A DNA stretch of 64,000 bases from Methylocaldum sp. 14B (GTDB taxonomy: Bacteria > Pseudomonadota > Gammaproteobacteria > Methylococcales > Methylococcaceae), in the NCBI RefSeq assembly GCF_002005105.1, contig NZ_MSCV01000029.1, forward strand, positions 1 to 64,000, written 5' to 3'. Below the pieces are notes generated by a model that made no database searches, had not been told where the DNA came from, and saw only the letters and a list, made by a program, of their open reading frames with translations. The position numbers were made by a program, and so were the translations under genes. This document shows, one piece after another, positions 1-8,101 of the stretch (its first letter is position 1; every line of letters begins with the position of its first letter).

Positions 1-1
1 G

Positions 2-196
2 GCGCAATTCATCGATCAGGACATCCTCGAAACCATCCACGACTTCGTGGCCGCCGCCTCGGACGACAACATCACCGTGGAATTGAAAAACCTCAACGGC
101 ACGCACGGCATCGCGACGCAGCGCGCCTCTACCACCGATAAACAGCAAACTGTAACCGGAGAAAATTATGAAACCGCTCGAAAGGCTGCTGCTTGA
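2..196 (+). CDS. C-terminal end of a SulP-family anion transporter (STAS domain), partial
   Basis: An open frame enters from the left edge and stops with TGA at 194-196. Its 64 visible codons begin AQFIDQDILETIHDF and include ITVELKNL, the helix-strand pattern that closes the cytoplasmic STAS domain of SulP sulfate/bicarbonate transporters. The transmembrane part lies outside the window. The frame overlaps the start of the carbonic anhydrase gene by 29 bases. SulP transporters are often paired with beta-carbonic anhydrases, so bicarbonate uptake is a reasonable inference, but the substrate cannot be read from this fragment. Confidence 0.7.
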   Translation, partial: AQFIDQDILETIHDFVAAASDDNITVELKNLNGTHGIATQRASTTDKQQTVTGENYETARKAAA

Positions 197-827
197 AAAT
201 AAGGCTTGGGCTCAGGAGAAAGCCGCTCACGATCCGGAATTTTTCGACAAACTACGGCAGCCACGGAATCCGGACGTGTTCTGGATCGGGTGTTCCGACA
301 GCCGCGTGCATGCCGACCAGGTGACACAAACCGAGCCCGGTGAAATTTTCGTTCATCGGAACATAGCCAACCAAGTGGCGATCATGGATATGAATTTCCT
401 GGCCGCGCTCGAATATGCCGTCGATTTTCTAAAGGTGAAGCACATCATCGTTTGCGGGCATTACGGCTGTGGCAGCATCAAAGCAGCGATGGGAAAACCG
501 CATCCCGACCACTTGTTCATGAACAAGTGGCTCAAATACATCAAGGACATCCATCGTCTGCACCGAGAGAACATCGATGCCGAAAATTCGGAGGACGCGC
601 GTCACAACCGACTGGTCGAACTCAATGTCATCGAACAGGTTCACAACCTGGCGCAGACCTCGGTCATTCAGCGAGCGTGGCGAGCCGGCGATCGTCCGGA
701 TCTCCACGGATGGGTTTACGGGTTGAATGACGGTATCATTAAGGAAATCGCCTCCCTTGAGGCTGACAGCTCGCTCGATCCAATTTATAAACAAGACCCG
801 GAAATTAGCGCCGCGAAAGAACCCTAA
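168..827 (+). CDS. can: beta-class carbonic anhydrase
   Basis: This 219-residue protein interconverts CO2 and bicarbonate in the cytoplasm. The zinc ligands of the beta class are present: Cys42 and Asp44 in GCSDSRVHAD, and His98 and Cys101 in CGHYGCG. Length is normal for Can-type enzymes. The ATG at 168 follows GGAG with good spacing. The start lies inside the upstream SulP frame, which implies translational coupling. A paired transporter and anhydrase would supply bicarbonate to carboxylating enzymes, which suits an organism assimilating CO2 alongside C1 compounds; that role is inferred. Confidence 0.95.
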   Translation: MKPLERLLLENKAWAQEKAAHDPEFFDKLRQPRNPDVFWIGCSDSRVHADQVTQTEPGEIFVHRNIANQVAIMDMNFLAALEYAVDFLKVKHIIVCGHYGCGSIKAAMGKPHPDHLFMNKWLKYIKDIHRLHRENIDAENSEDARHNRLVELNVIEQVHNLAQTSVIQRAWRAGDRPDLHGWVYGLNDGIIKEIASLEADSSLDPIYKQDPEISAAKEP

Positions 828-845
828 CCATCAACGCGATATACT

Positions 846-1439
846 ATGAAGCTCGCCAAGATCGTTTTCGTTTGTCTTTTCGGCTTTGCCTTATCATCCA
901 TTGCAGCGGAGAAACCAAAAATGAATCAACCCGCCCCTCAAGTCCGGTTGGAGACCAATCTCGGGGATGTCGTTCTAACGCTGGATTCAGCTAAAGCCCC
1001 CGCCACGGTCGAGAACTTTTTGACGTATGTCAAAGAGGGGCATTATGACGGTACCATCTTCCACAGAGTCATACCGAACTTCATGGCTCAAGGCGGTGGT
1101 TACACCGAGGATTTCAAGCAGAAACCCACGCGCCCGGCAATCAAGAACGAGGCCGATAATGGACTTAAAAACAAGCGCGGAACGATAGCCATGGCCCGTA
1201 CTCCGGATCCCCATTCCGCCACGTCTCAATTCTTCATCAATTTTGTCGACAATGCGTTCTTGGATTACAAGAGCGCCACACCGCAAGGATGGGGTTATTC
1301 CGTATTCGGTGAGGTCACCGAAGGCATGGACGTCGTCGACAAGATGGCAAAAATTCCGACGGGCTCCGGCGGCCCGATGGCATCGGATGTGCCGCAAACA
1401 CCCATCATCATCGAGAAAGCGACCATCGTCGGTCAATAG
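846..1439 (+). CDS. cyclophilin-type peptidyl-prolyl cis-trans isomerase
   Basis: The 197-residue product catalyses proline isomerisation during protein folding. Cyclophilin signatures are FHRVIPNFMAQGGG and SATSQFFINFVDNAFLDY. From ATG 846 the first 21 residues form a signal peptide (KIVFVCLFGFALSSIAA), pointing to the periplasm. A second in-frame ATG at 921, preceded by GGAG about 9 bases away, would give a 172-residue cytoplasmic form of PpiB length. The first start has no clear ribosome site, so dual localisation or an over-extended start are both possible. It lies 18 bases after the carbonic anhydrase gene. Confidence 0.93.
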   Translation: MKLAKIVFVCLFGFALSSIAAEKPKMNQPAPQVRLETNLGDVVLTLDSAKAPATVENFLTYVKEGHYDGTIFHRVIPNFMAQGGGYTEDFKQKPTRPAIKNEADNGLKNKRGTIAMARTPDPHSATSQFFINFVDNAFLDYKSATPQGWGYSVFGEVTEGMDVVDKMAKIPTGSGGPMASDVPQTPIIIEKATIVGQ

Positions 1440-1458
1440 ACAGACGAAGCCATCTTCC

Positions 1459-2184
1459 TTGAAAAACGAAACGCTGTTCATCTCCGATCTGCATCTCAGC
1501 GTTACACGACCGGAAATTACACAGCGTTTCTTGCGGTTTCTGAAACGCCGCGCATCAGATGCCGAGCGGCTGTACGTCCTCGGAGACCTTTTCGACGCCT
1601 ATCTCGGTGACGACGACAACTTCTCCCCTAACCGGGAGGTCAAGTCCGCGTTCAGGCAGCTTACGGACTCCGGCATCAAAGTGTACTTCCAGCACGGTAA
1701 CCGCGATTTTCTGCTCGGCGAAAGCTTCGCTCGGGAAACCGGCATCCGCTTGCTTGCCGATTACGAGGTCATCGATCTCTTCGGGGTGTCCACGTTGATT
1801 ACCCACGGAGATCTCCTGTGCACCGACGATGTTCAGTATCAGAGGGCTCGAGAACGCATCCGCACCGAGGCATGGAAACAAGCGGCGCTATCGAAGCCGC
1901 TTTGGCTGCGCCGCATGTACGCGCGCTGGTACCGCTTCAAGAGCGGGCTCGATAAGCGCGGCAAAACGGCGGAGATCATGGACGTCAACCCGGAAGCAGT
2001 GAGAGAAACCATGAGCCGTTATGGCGTGGATCGATTGATTCACGGCCACACCCACCGCCCCGCTGTTCATGAGTTCGAGATCGAGAATAAGCGATGTCGG
2101 CGCTTCGTCCTGCCCGAGTGGGGAAATGGCGAAACGGTCTTATGCTGGAGTCAGGAAGGTTTCCGTACGGAAGCAATTGAGTAG
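1459..2184 (+). CDS. lpxH: UDP-2,3-diacylglucosamine diphosphatase
   Basis: LpxH hydrolyses UDP-2,3-diacylglucosamine to lipid X in lipid A synthesis at the inner membrane. Metallophosphoesterase motifs appear in order: SDLHL near the N-terminus, GDLFDAYLGDD, GNRDFLLG, THGD and HGHTHRP. The open frame runs back to 1243, but homology begins at ETLFISDLHLS, so the TTG at 1459 is chosen. This gives 241 residues, the usual LpxH length, and places the start 19 bases after the cyclophilin stop. The ribosome site is weak. Pairing of a ppi gene with lpxH is common in gammaproteobacteria. Confidence 0.93.
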   Translation: MKNETLFISDLHLSVTRPEITQRFLRFLKRRASDAERLYVLGDLFDAYLGDDDNFSPNREVKSAFRQLTDSGIKVYFQHGNRDFLLGESFARETGIRLLADYEVIDLFGVSTLITHGDLLCTDDVQYQRARERIRTEAWKQAALSKPLWLRRMYARWYRFKSGLDKRGKTAEIMDVNPEAVRETMSRYGVDRLIHGHTHRPAVHEFEIENKRCRRFVLPEWGNGETVLCWSQEGFRTEAIE

Positions 2185-2237
2185 CAAGCTTCGCTTTCCG
2201 TCCCTGGAAAGGCGTGCAATCCGGTTTTGCTCTCCCA

Positions 2238-2450
2238 TTAGTGTTTACATCCACATGCCCCTGCCCCACAACCATGTCCCGGACTGATGGCAGACTCTTT
2301 CCGAGCACCACTGCCGTGTACCGCGGGAGCCGATAATTTTTTCCGGACGTCGCCGCCGCAATCAGGGCACTTCGGTGGTGCCTCGCTGATTTTGTGCATG
2401 GCGGTGAACTCATGTTTGCAGGCTTCGCACTGATAGTCGTAAGTTGGCAT
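2238..2450 (-). CDS. FmdB-family zinc-ribbon protein
   Basis: A 70-residue protein starting MPTYDYQCEACKHEF with a second knuckle at CPDCGG: the two CxxC pairs of the FmdB zinc ribbon. The C-terminus is rich in Gly, Cys and His (GHGCGAGACGCKH) and might bind a second metal. The ATG at 2450 follows GAGGA and matches the conserved family start; the longer open frame to 2570 is not used. FmdB was named as a putative regulator next to a formamidase, and its biochemical role is unsettled. It is the last gene of a minus-strand group with hemJ and tlpA. Confidence 0.88.
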   Translation of the reverse strand: MPTYDYQCEACKHEFTAMHKISEAPPKCPDCGGDVRKKLSAPAVHGSGARKESAISPGHGCGAGACGCKH

Positions 2451-2508
2451 GTAATTATCCTCGACAAGAATCGGCAAAATAGTTGTTTCGACAAGCGGAC
2501 AGGGGAGA

Positions 2509-2931
2509 TCAGAACGGCTTGAGCGTCGCCAGAAGCACGATCGCGAATAAGAACAAGACCGGCACTTCATTCATCCAGCGGAAAAAAATATGGCTGTGAC
2601 CATTACGGTCATATTTCAGATCACGCAGCCATTTTCCGCATAAAGCGTGATAACCCACCAACAATCCGATCAGGAACAGTTTAACGCGAAGCCAGCCGCT
2701 GTCACCGTAGTCTTCCCAAGCATAGTCGTGGAGCATCCATAAGCCGAACACGAGCGTCAAAATCATTCCGGGAGTCATGATCCCAAAGTAGAGTTTACGT
2801 TCCATGATCTTGAACCGCTCGACGCTGACGGCATCGGCACTCATCGTGTGGTAGACGAACAACCGGGGAAGATAAAACAAACCGGCGAACCAAGTCACCA
2901 TGAAGATGAGATGAAAGGCTTTCAGCCACAT
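2509..2931 (-). CDS. hemJ: HemJ-type protoporphyrinogen IX oxidase
   Basis: A 140-residue integral membrane protein with about four hydrophobic helices. The start MWLKAFHLIFMVTWFAGLFY with its conserved early His is typical of HemJ (UPF0093), which oxidises protoporphyrinogen IX to protoporphyrin IX in many proteobacteria lacking HemG or HemY. It lies 3 bases downstream of the thioredoxin-like gene, so the two are probably co-transcribed. Family recognition is firm; the CopD-like fold is the only near alternative. Confidence 0.9.
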   Translation of the reverse strand: MWLKAFHLIFMVTWFAGLFYLPRLFVYHTMSADAVSVERFKIMERKLYFGIMTPGMILTLVFGLWMLHDYAWEDYGDSGWLRVKLFLIGLLVGYHALCGKWLRDLKYDRNGHSHIFFRWMNEVPVLFLFAIVLLATLKPF

Positions 2932-2934
2932 CGT

Positions 2935-3435
2935 TTACACGTCTCCGAGCATCCGCTCGACTCGCTCACGGAGATTCCGGGCATCGATTCGTCCCAGTTG
3001 GTGCATAACAATCCGGCCGTCAGGAGAAATCAAGAAACTATTGGGAACCAATCGGACCTGATCGAATGTTTCCGCCAGATGTCCGAGTGGATCAAGGGCC
3101 ACGGGATAAGGCAACTGTTTCGCCTCGGCCAAGCTTAAAACCCGGCTTGGAACATCATAAGGCATAGCGACCGAAATCAATTTGAAACCTCGCGCGAAAA
3201 GCTGTTGGTATAACTCGGCCAGTTCGGGCATTTCCTCGATGCACGCCCGGCAGTCGCTGGCCCAGAATGTCACCAACACCGGATGACCGCGGAGCTCCCG
3301 CATCTGAATGTGCTCGCCCTTGATCGTGACGAACTCCGCATCCGGGGCGGTTCGTTGGAAACCCCATCGATACAGGCCGAGGCTTGCCACCGTTACGATG
3401 GCGAACGCCATGAGCCAAAATTTGGCTTTATTCAT
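2935..3435 (-). CDS. membrane-anchored TlpA/ResA-like thioredoxin
   Basis: The 166-residue product has one N-terminal membrane helix (residues 5-22) and a thioredoxin fold. The redox centre is WASDCRACIEEMP, a CxxC with Arg-Ala between the cysteines, and the cis-Pro region is LVPNSFLISPDG. Such proteins reduce disulfides outside the membrane, often during cytochrome c maturation. Linkage to hemJ fits a haem or cytochrome role, though this is inference. A near-perfect 24-base palindrome lies 13 bases upstream. Confidence 0.88.
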   Translation of the reverse strand: MNKAKFWLMAFAIVTVASLGLYRWGFQRTAPDAEFVTIKGEHIQMRELRGHPVLVTFWASDCRACIEEMPELAELYQQLFARGFKLISVAMPYDVPSRVLSLAEAKQLPYPVALDPLGHLAETFDQVRLVPNSFLISPDGRIVMHQLGRIDARNLRERVERMLGDV

Positions 3436-3447
3436 GAGCTGACCGGA

Positions 3448-3471
3448 GGGAAGACAAAGCTTTATCTTCCC
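3448..3471 (-). other. 24-base palindrome between tim44-domain gene and tlpA-like gene
   Basis: GGGAAGA and TCTTCCC flank the self-complementary core AAAGCTTT, with a single C/A mismatch on each side. It lies 21 bases after the stop of the Tim44-domain gene and 12 bases before the start of the thioredoxin gene, both read on the minus strand. There is no T-run, so it is not a standard terminator. It could be a processing site, an attenuating hairpin or a dimeric repressor site. Confidence 0.5.
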
Positions 3472-3492
3472 CCCGCTTTAACCCAACTCTGC

Positions 3493-4479
3493 TCAGTCTT
3501 CCAACTGCTGAATTCCATCCAGGAACCAGGTCGGTTGACGGCTGTGTTTCGGACGTACGAAGTGCCAAACTTCGCGCACTTGCGTAGGTCTTTCCTCGGG
3601 AGACTCACGTATGATCACATCAAACAGTACGGTTGCCTCGCGGTCTGAGCCGAGGTCACGCACCTCGAGAAGTTCCACGTCGACCTTGAGCAGTTCCGTC
3701 CTGTTGCTCTCGGTTCCGCGAGCTCTCAATTGATCCTGAAGCTCGCCGAATACCTTGTCGGTGGTCAAAGCCCTTAACTGCGCCAAGTCTCCCTCGTCCC
3801 ACGCTTTCTGCATCGTCTCGTAGGCCGCTCTTGCGCCGGAAAGAAAACCGGCCGAATCGAAATCCGTCGGAACCGAATTGGGTTGTCCGGCCGTGCCGGC
3901 AGTTTGCCCTGAAGACGAAGCACCTCGCCCTTTTCCGAACAGAACGTCCGTATCGAACCCCGAATTGCTCGCCTGTCCGGAATCGGCCTGACGCCGGTAA
4001 GCGTGATCGGATTCCGGATTCCGAGCCGAGTCCGTCCCCGAATAATATCCTCCTGCCGCTGCCGGTTCGCTCGATTCGGTTCGCCTCCGAGCGGCGAAAA
4101 ACTTGAACAGCATGAATGCGATCAGCGCAAACACCAGAATGTCCAGGAAGTTGAGATGCTCGAAGGCCCCGCCGAACAGGAGAGCGCCCAATAAACCGCC
4201 CAAGGCCAGGCCACCCAGCATTCCCATGAGCCCGCCCCGTCGCGACATCGCTTCGCGCGCCGCCTGGTTCTTTTGGGCCGGCGATTGGTAGGCTTGTTGC
4301 TGAGCCGGAGAAGCGGATTGCGTCATATCGGTAGAGCGTTTATAGGGCGTGCTGTAGGACGGCCGGCTGCCGAACGACTTACCGCCGCCCACGCGCTTGG
4401 CGTAAGCGTCGCCCATTCCGGACAGCGCCAAGGACAGCCCGATCAATACGCTCAAAACCAATCCAGTACGTTTCTTCAT
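3493..4479 (-). CDS. Tim44-like domain protein, exported and membrane-anchored
   Basis: The 328-residue protein starts with a signal peptide ending AYA (residues 1-27). A Ser/Gly/Gln-rich stretch follows, with glycine-rich hydrophobic segments around 80-130 (GLMGMLGGLALGGLLGALLFGG). The C-terminal half (about 205-328) matches the Tim44-like fold, ending in TQVREVWHFVRPKHSRQPTWFL. In mitochondria Tim44 links the import channel to Hsp70; bacterial versions are uncharacterised membrane-associated proteins. It lies 99 bases downstream of the M42 peptidase gene. Confidence 0.85.
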   Translation of the reverse strand: MKKRTGLVLSVLIGLSLALSGMGDAYAKRVGGGKSFGSRPSYSTPYKRSTDMTQSASPAQQQAYQSPAQKNQAAREAMSRRGGLMGMLGGLALGGLLGALLFGGAFEHLNFLDILVFALIAFMLFKFFAARRRTESSEPAAAGGYYSGTDSARNPESDHAYRRQADSGQASNSGFDTDVLFGKGRGASSSGQTAGTAGQPNSVPTDFDSAGFLSGARAAYETMQKAWDEGDLAQLRALTTDKVFGELQDQLRARGTESNRTELLKVDVELLEVRDLGSDREATVLFDVIIRESPEERPTQVREVWHFVRPKHSRQPTWFLDGIQQLED

Positions 4480-4578
4480 CGATAACCCACGTCTGTAGTC
4501 AAGAATCGGATATGCCTGTTATATGGCAACGAATATTCAAAAATCAACCTTTGAACCCAAGGTGGGCATTAGACAATC

Positions 4579-5616
4579 TCAGGATAAGTAGGTTTGCAAT
4601 AATTGATAACAGGCTTCCAGCGCTCCTAAATGAGCGATTTCGTATCCATGAGTGTTATCTGCGGGAAACCCGAGGCATGCGCCTTTCGGCACGTGCCCAG
4701 TTTTCATCGCCACCGACGCATCGCTGCCGAATTGGCTCAACACCGCGTATTGCACGGACACGCCCGTCTTACGCGCGGCCTCAGCAAGACGTCGATTCAA
4801 CGTCTCATCATACATGCCATAGCCATCCTGAGACAAAAGTACGGGCTCTTCGTCGCTTTCGATGGGATACTCCGCCGATTTCGGGGCAATCTCGACGGCA
4901 ATCAGCTCGTCGACTCGTTTCTGCCGGGTGTAATAGAGCGCTCCGATGGCTCCCACCTCCTCCTGCGCGGAAAAAACCAGATCCAAATCCGATACTGGGC
5001 TCTTCACGGTCTCGGCCAGCAGTAAAAGAATTGCAACGGCGGCCTTGTTGTCCAAGGCGTAACTGGCGACATAATCCCCCATCCGGAATGGCGCTTTCCG
5101 ATGTTTGCCGATAACCATCCGCGTTCCCGGACGCACCCCCGCTTCTGTGAGTTCCGATTTGCTCAGTTTGGCATCCAGCCAAACGGTATCCCATTTCGGC
5201 GGCTTGTCTTCCTCGTATGCCTTTTGAGGCGATTCATGGCATACATGCCGGGAACCGAAACTCAGGATCGCCGGAATCGTTAAGCTGTCGCCGAGTAAAT
5301 CCACAACCCCTTCCCCATAGACCCATGGGAAAGTACCGCCGAGCTTCCGGACCTCCACCTTGCCGTCTTCTCTCACACGCTTCACGATGCCGCCGATCTC
5401 GTCCTTGTGTGCGGTAATGGCGAGGACGCGAGCAGAGTTCGTTCCCCGAACGCTCGCGATGATATTGCCGGCATCATCTTGGCTCGCCTCGACGCCGATA
5501 GACTCGAGCCACGATAGGATGAACGCGTCTATTTCCTGTTCCTTGCCGCTTGGCGAATGACAAAGAACGAGATCTGAGATGAGGCGGAAAAATCGGTCTC
5601 GAAATGGCTCCCGCAT
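4579..5616 (-). CDS. M42-family metallo-aminopeptidase
   Basis: The 345-residue protein belongs to the M42 dinuclear aminopeptidases (FrvX/glutamyl aminopeptidase group), cytoplasmic enzymes trimming peptides from the N-terminus. Visible metal and catalytic motifs are AHKDEIGG, YALDNKAA, SAQEEVGAIG and the terminal NTHGYEIAH. Family length is 330-360 residues. A close relative occurs in operons for the osmolyte N-acetylglutaminylglutamine amide, but no partner genes of that pathway are nearby, so a general peptidase role is preferred. Confidence 0.9.
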   Translation of the reverse strand: MREPFRDRFFRLISDLVLCHSPSGKEQEIDAFILSWLESIGVEASQDDAGNIIASVRGTNSARVLAITAHKDEIGGIVKRVREDGKVEVRKLGGTFPWVYGEGVVDLLGDSLTIPAILSFGSRHVCHESPQKAYEEDKPPKWDTVWLDAKLSKSELTEAGVRPGTRMVIGKHRKAPFRMGDYVASYALDNKAAVAILLLLAETVKSPVSDLDLVFSAQEEVGAIGALYYTRQKRVDELIAVEIAPKSAEYPIESDEEPVLLSQDGYGMYDETLNRRLAEAARKTGVSVQYAVLSQFGSDASVAMKTGHVPKGACLGFPADNTHGYEIAHLGALEACYQLLQTYLS

Positions 5617-5717
5617 GAAAAACCCCGTCTAGCTCAAACCATTACACGCGCAAGAAAAACTACTGTACCATTTCCTGGTCCAATTGCCCGATTATGTCCT
5701 AAGCAAAGGAGATCATT

Positions 5718-6389
5718 ATGAATCAAATCAATCCGGCCTACGCTCGCGCTTCCGCCGGCGTATTGGAAACCAACAAAGTCCTACGCAACACTTATGCTTT
5801 GCTGGCCATGACGCTGACCTTCAGCGCATTCACGGCGGGCTTGTCGATGGCTCTGGAGCTACCCCACCCCGGAGTGATTGTGACGTTAATCGGATACTTC
5901 GGCTTGCTGTTCCTGGTTTCCAAGTTTCAGAACAGCGCCCTCGGGCTTGTCTTCGTATTTGCCCTTACCGGCTTCATGGGGCTGACCCTCGGGCCGATTC
6001 TCAATATATATCTGACCCAGATCGGTAATGGCCCGCAACTGGTGATGACCGCCCTTGGGGGCACCGGAGCGATTTTCCTTGGGCTGTCGGCCTACGCCCT
6101 GACCACGAGGAAGGACTTCAGTTTCCTGGGCGGCATGCTTACCGCCGGCATCCTGGTCGCGTTCCTCGCCGCACTGGCTGCGCTCTTCTTTCATATGCCG
6201 GGACTCCAGATCGCCGTGTCGGCAATGTTCATTGTTTTGATGGCCGGTCTCATTCTTTACCAGACCAGCGAAATCGTGCACGGCGGCGAGCGTAACTACA
6301 TTCTCGCCACAGTGACCCTGTATGTGTCGATCTTCAATCTGTTTACCAGTCTCCTGCACCTGCTAGGTGTTTTTAGCGGCGACGAATAA
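5718..6389 (+). CDS. Bax inhibitor-1/YccA-family membrane protein
   Basis: The 223-residue protein has seven predicted hydrophobic helices and the family start in which NKVLRNTYALLAMTLTFSA leads into the first helix. YccA binds and restrains the FtsH protease in Escherichia coli, and other members act as calcium leak channels. The ATG at 5718 follows AAAGGAG with ideal spacing. Transcription appears to be monocistronic, with a strong hairpin 25 bases after the stop. Confidence 0.93.
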   Translation: MNQINPAYARASAGVLETNKVLRNTYALLAMTLTFSAFTAGLSMALELPHPGVIVTLIGYFGLLFLVSKFQNSALGLVFVFALTGFMGLTLGPILNIYLTQIGNGPQLVMTALGGTGAIFLGLSAYALTTRKDFSFLGGMLTAGILVAFLAALAALFFHMPGLQIAVSAMFIVLMAGLILYQTSEIVHGGERNYILATVTLYVSIFNLFTSLLHLLGVFSGDE

Positions 6390-6757
6390 GGTCCGATTCT
6401 CGTCGAAAACGCTCGGAGCGGGCCTTTTCCCGCTCCGGCATTCGGGTCCGATTGGATCGCGATCAGTCCCCGAAACGGACCGAGTCCCCGGCTCACTCGA
6501 TCCTGGTTCAACCCTCACTTCTATTCCGGTGTGAAGAAGGGTTTTCCGCAAGTCCACTCGAATCACTAATCGTTATTGAATGAGCCGAGCACCATAGCCC
6601 CCATCTCGGCAAACGGGGCTTACCTTGAAGACAGCTTCTCCCCTGTGGCATGATTACGGGCTGTTTTTGGGCGGTCTTCTGCAGTCCATAGCCGGTTTTG
6701 AACTCCAGCGCGTTTTCGCGCCGTTCCAAGGTAACCACGTTCCATAAGGTGAAATTA
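6390..6757. other. 368-base intergenic region between yccA-like gene and serine-glyoxylate aminotransferase
   Basis: Apart from the hairpin at 6414-6437, I see no credible gene. The open frames on either strand have no family signature. The region must contain the promoter of the serine-cycle block, but I could not assign -35 and -10 boxes with confidence. Confidence 0.6.
6414..6437 (+). terminator. terminator-like hairpin after the YccA-like gene
   Basis: CGGAGCGGG pairs perfectly with CCCGCTCCG around the loop CCTTTT. The stem starts 25 bases after the stop codon. No T-tract follows, so it may stabilise the mRNA end rather than terminate by itself. Confidence 0.55.
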
Positions 6758-7942
6758 ATGCCAGGTCGAACTCATCTTTACGTTCCCGGTCCCACCAATA
6801 TTCCGGACTCTATCCTGAGCGCCATGCATGTGCCGATGGAAGATCACCGGCGCCCCGATTTTCCGGAGCTGGTTAAGCCATTATTGGAAGATCTCAAAAA
6901 AATCTTCCAAACCGAAAAAGGCCAATGCTTCATTTTTCCCGCCACCGGTACGGCCGGCTGGGAAATCGCCCTGACCAACACCTTATCTCCCGGCGATAAA
7001 GTTCTGGCTTATCGCTTCGGCCAGTTCAGCCACTTGTGGATCGATATGGCACGCCGCCTCGGCTTCGATGTAGAGCATGAGGAAATCCCCTGGGGTGAAG
7101 GCATACCTTTGGATCGCTTGGAAGCGCGGCTCAAAGCGGATACAAATCAGGACATTAAGGCCCTCCTGATTTGCCATAACGAAACCGCCACTGGCGTCAC
7201 CAACGATCTGGCGGGCGTACGCAAAGCCTTGGATGCGGCCGGGCATTCGGCCATGTTTTTCGTGGACGGGGTCAGTTCGATCGCCAGCATCGACTTCCGT
7301 ATGGACGAATGGGGCATAGATATCGGTCTTGCCGGTTCACAGAAAGGATTCATGCTGCCCGCTGGTCTGGCCTTGCTATGCTTCAGCCAGAAAGCCCTGG
7401 ATGCGCGCCAAAGCGCCAAGAGCCGTCGCTGTTTTTTGGACATTCAGGATCAGATGACGCACAACGCCGGCGGTTATTTCCCGTATACACCGTCGATCCC
7501 ATTGCTCTACGGTCTGCGCAAATCCATCGACCTGCTGCTCGAAGAAGGGCTCCAAAACGTCTTTGCCCGCCACCACCGGCTTGCCGAAGGGGTGCGTCGC
7601 GCGGTTAAAGCCTGGGGACTGGAGTTGTGTGCCCGTGATCCGAAATGGTACTCGAACACCGTTTCCGCCATCGTCGTTCCGCAAGGCTACGATGCCCGCG
7701 ACGTCATGCATTATGCGTATCACCGCTACAATCTTTCCCTCGGCGCCGGCTTGAGCGAGGTCATGGGCAAAGTGTTCCGCATCGGTCACCTGGGCGATCT
7801 CAACGAACTGATGCTGTGCAGCGCAATCGCGGGCGCCGAAATGGCCATGCGCGACACCGGCATCCAAGTGACGCCGGGCAGCGGTATCGCAGCGGCCTGC
7901 GAGTACTGGCGCGAAACGGCGCCGGCCGTCAAGCCGCGCTGA
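6758..7942 (+). CDS. sgaA: serine--glyoxylate aminotransferase
   Basis: This 394-residue class-V PLP enzyme transfers the amino group of serine to glyoxylate, giving hydroxypyruvate and glycine. The N-terminal HLYVPGPTNIPDSIL and MEDHRRPDF are typical of bacterial serine-glyoxylate aminotransferases. Asp170 (FFVDGVSS) should bind the PLP ring nitrogen, and Lys196 (LAGSQKGFMLP) the cofactor itself. The open frame extends upstream, but ATG 6758 with AAGGTG before it fits the family start. It begins a plus-strand block with hydroxypyruvate reductase, glycerate kinase and a second aminotransferase. Confidence 0.93.
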   Translation: MPGRTHLYVPGPTNIPDSILSAMHVPMEDHRRPDFPELVKPLLEDLKKIFQTEKGQCFIFPATGTAGWEIALTNTLSPGDKVLAYRFGQFSHLWIDMARRLGFDVEHEEIPWGEGIPLDRLEARLKADTNQDIKALLICHNETATGVTNDLAGVRKALDAAGHSAMFFVDGVSSIASIDFRMDEWGIDIGLAGSQKGFMLPAGLALLCFSQKALDARQSAKSRRCFLDIQDQMTHNAGGYFPYTPSIPLLYGLRKSIDLLLEEGLQNVFARHHRLAEGVRRAVKAWGLELCARDPKWYSNTVSAIVVPQGYDARDVMHYAYHRYNLSLGAGLSEVMGKVFRIGHLGDLNELMLCSAIAGAEMAMRDTGIQVTPGSGIAAACEYWRETAPAVKPR

Positions 7943-8057
7943 CCGAGCCTTCGCCTCGACCTCGCTCGCCCCGGGGGAGCCGCAACAGCTTGAGACAGGC
8001 CGGAATGATCCGGCTGACTCGCGCAACGTCTTCCAGGGCAGAGGGCACGAAATCCGA

Positions 8058-8082
8058 GTAAGGTGGGTATTGCCCACCTTAC
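8058..8082. repeat. REP-like palindrome upstream of hydroxypyruvate reductase
   Basis: GTAAGGTGGG and CCCACCTTAC form a perfect 10-bp stem around TATTG, 19 bases before the hprA-like start. The GGTGGG-N5-CCCACC pattern resembles the widespread GGTGGGCAATGCCCACC repetitive palindromes of gammaproteobacterial genomes, though here the loop core is TATTG. Only one copy was noticed in this window. It could act as a leader hairpin for the gene or simply be an inserted repeat. Confidence 0.6.
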
Positions 8083-8101
8083 GTAATTTGGAGCCTGCAC
8101 C

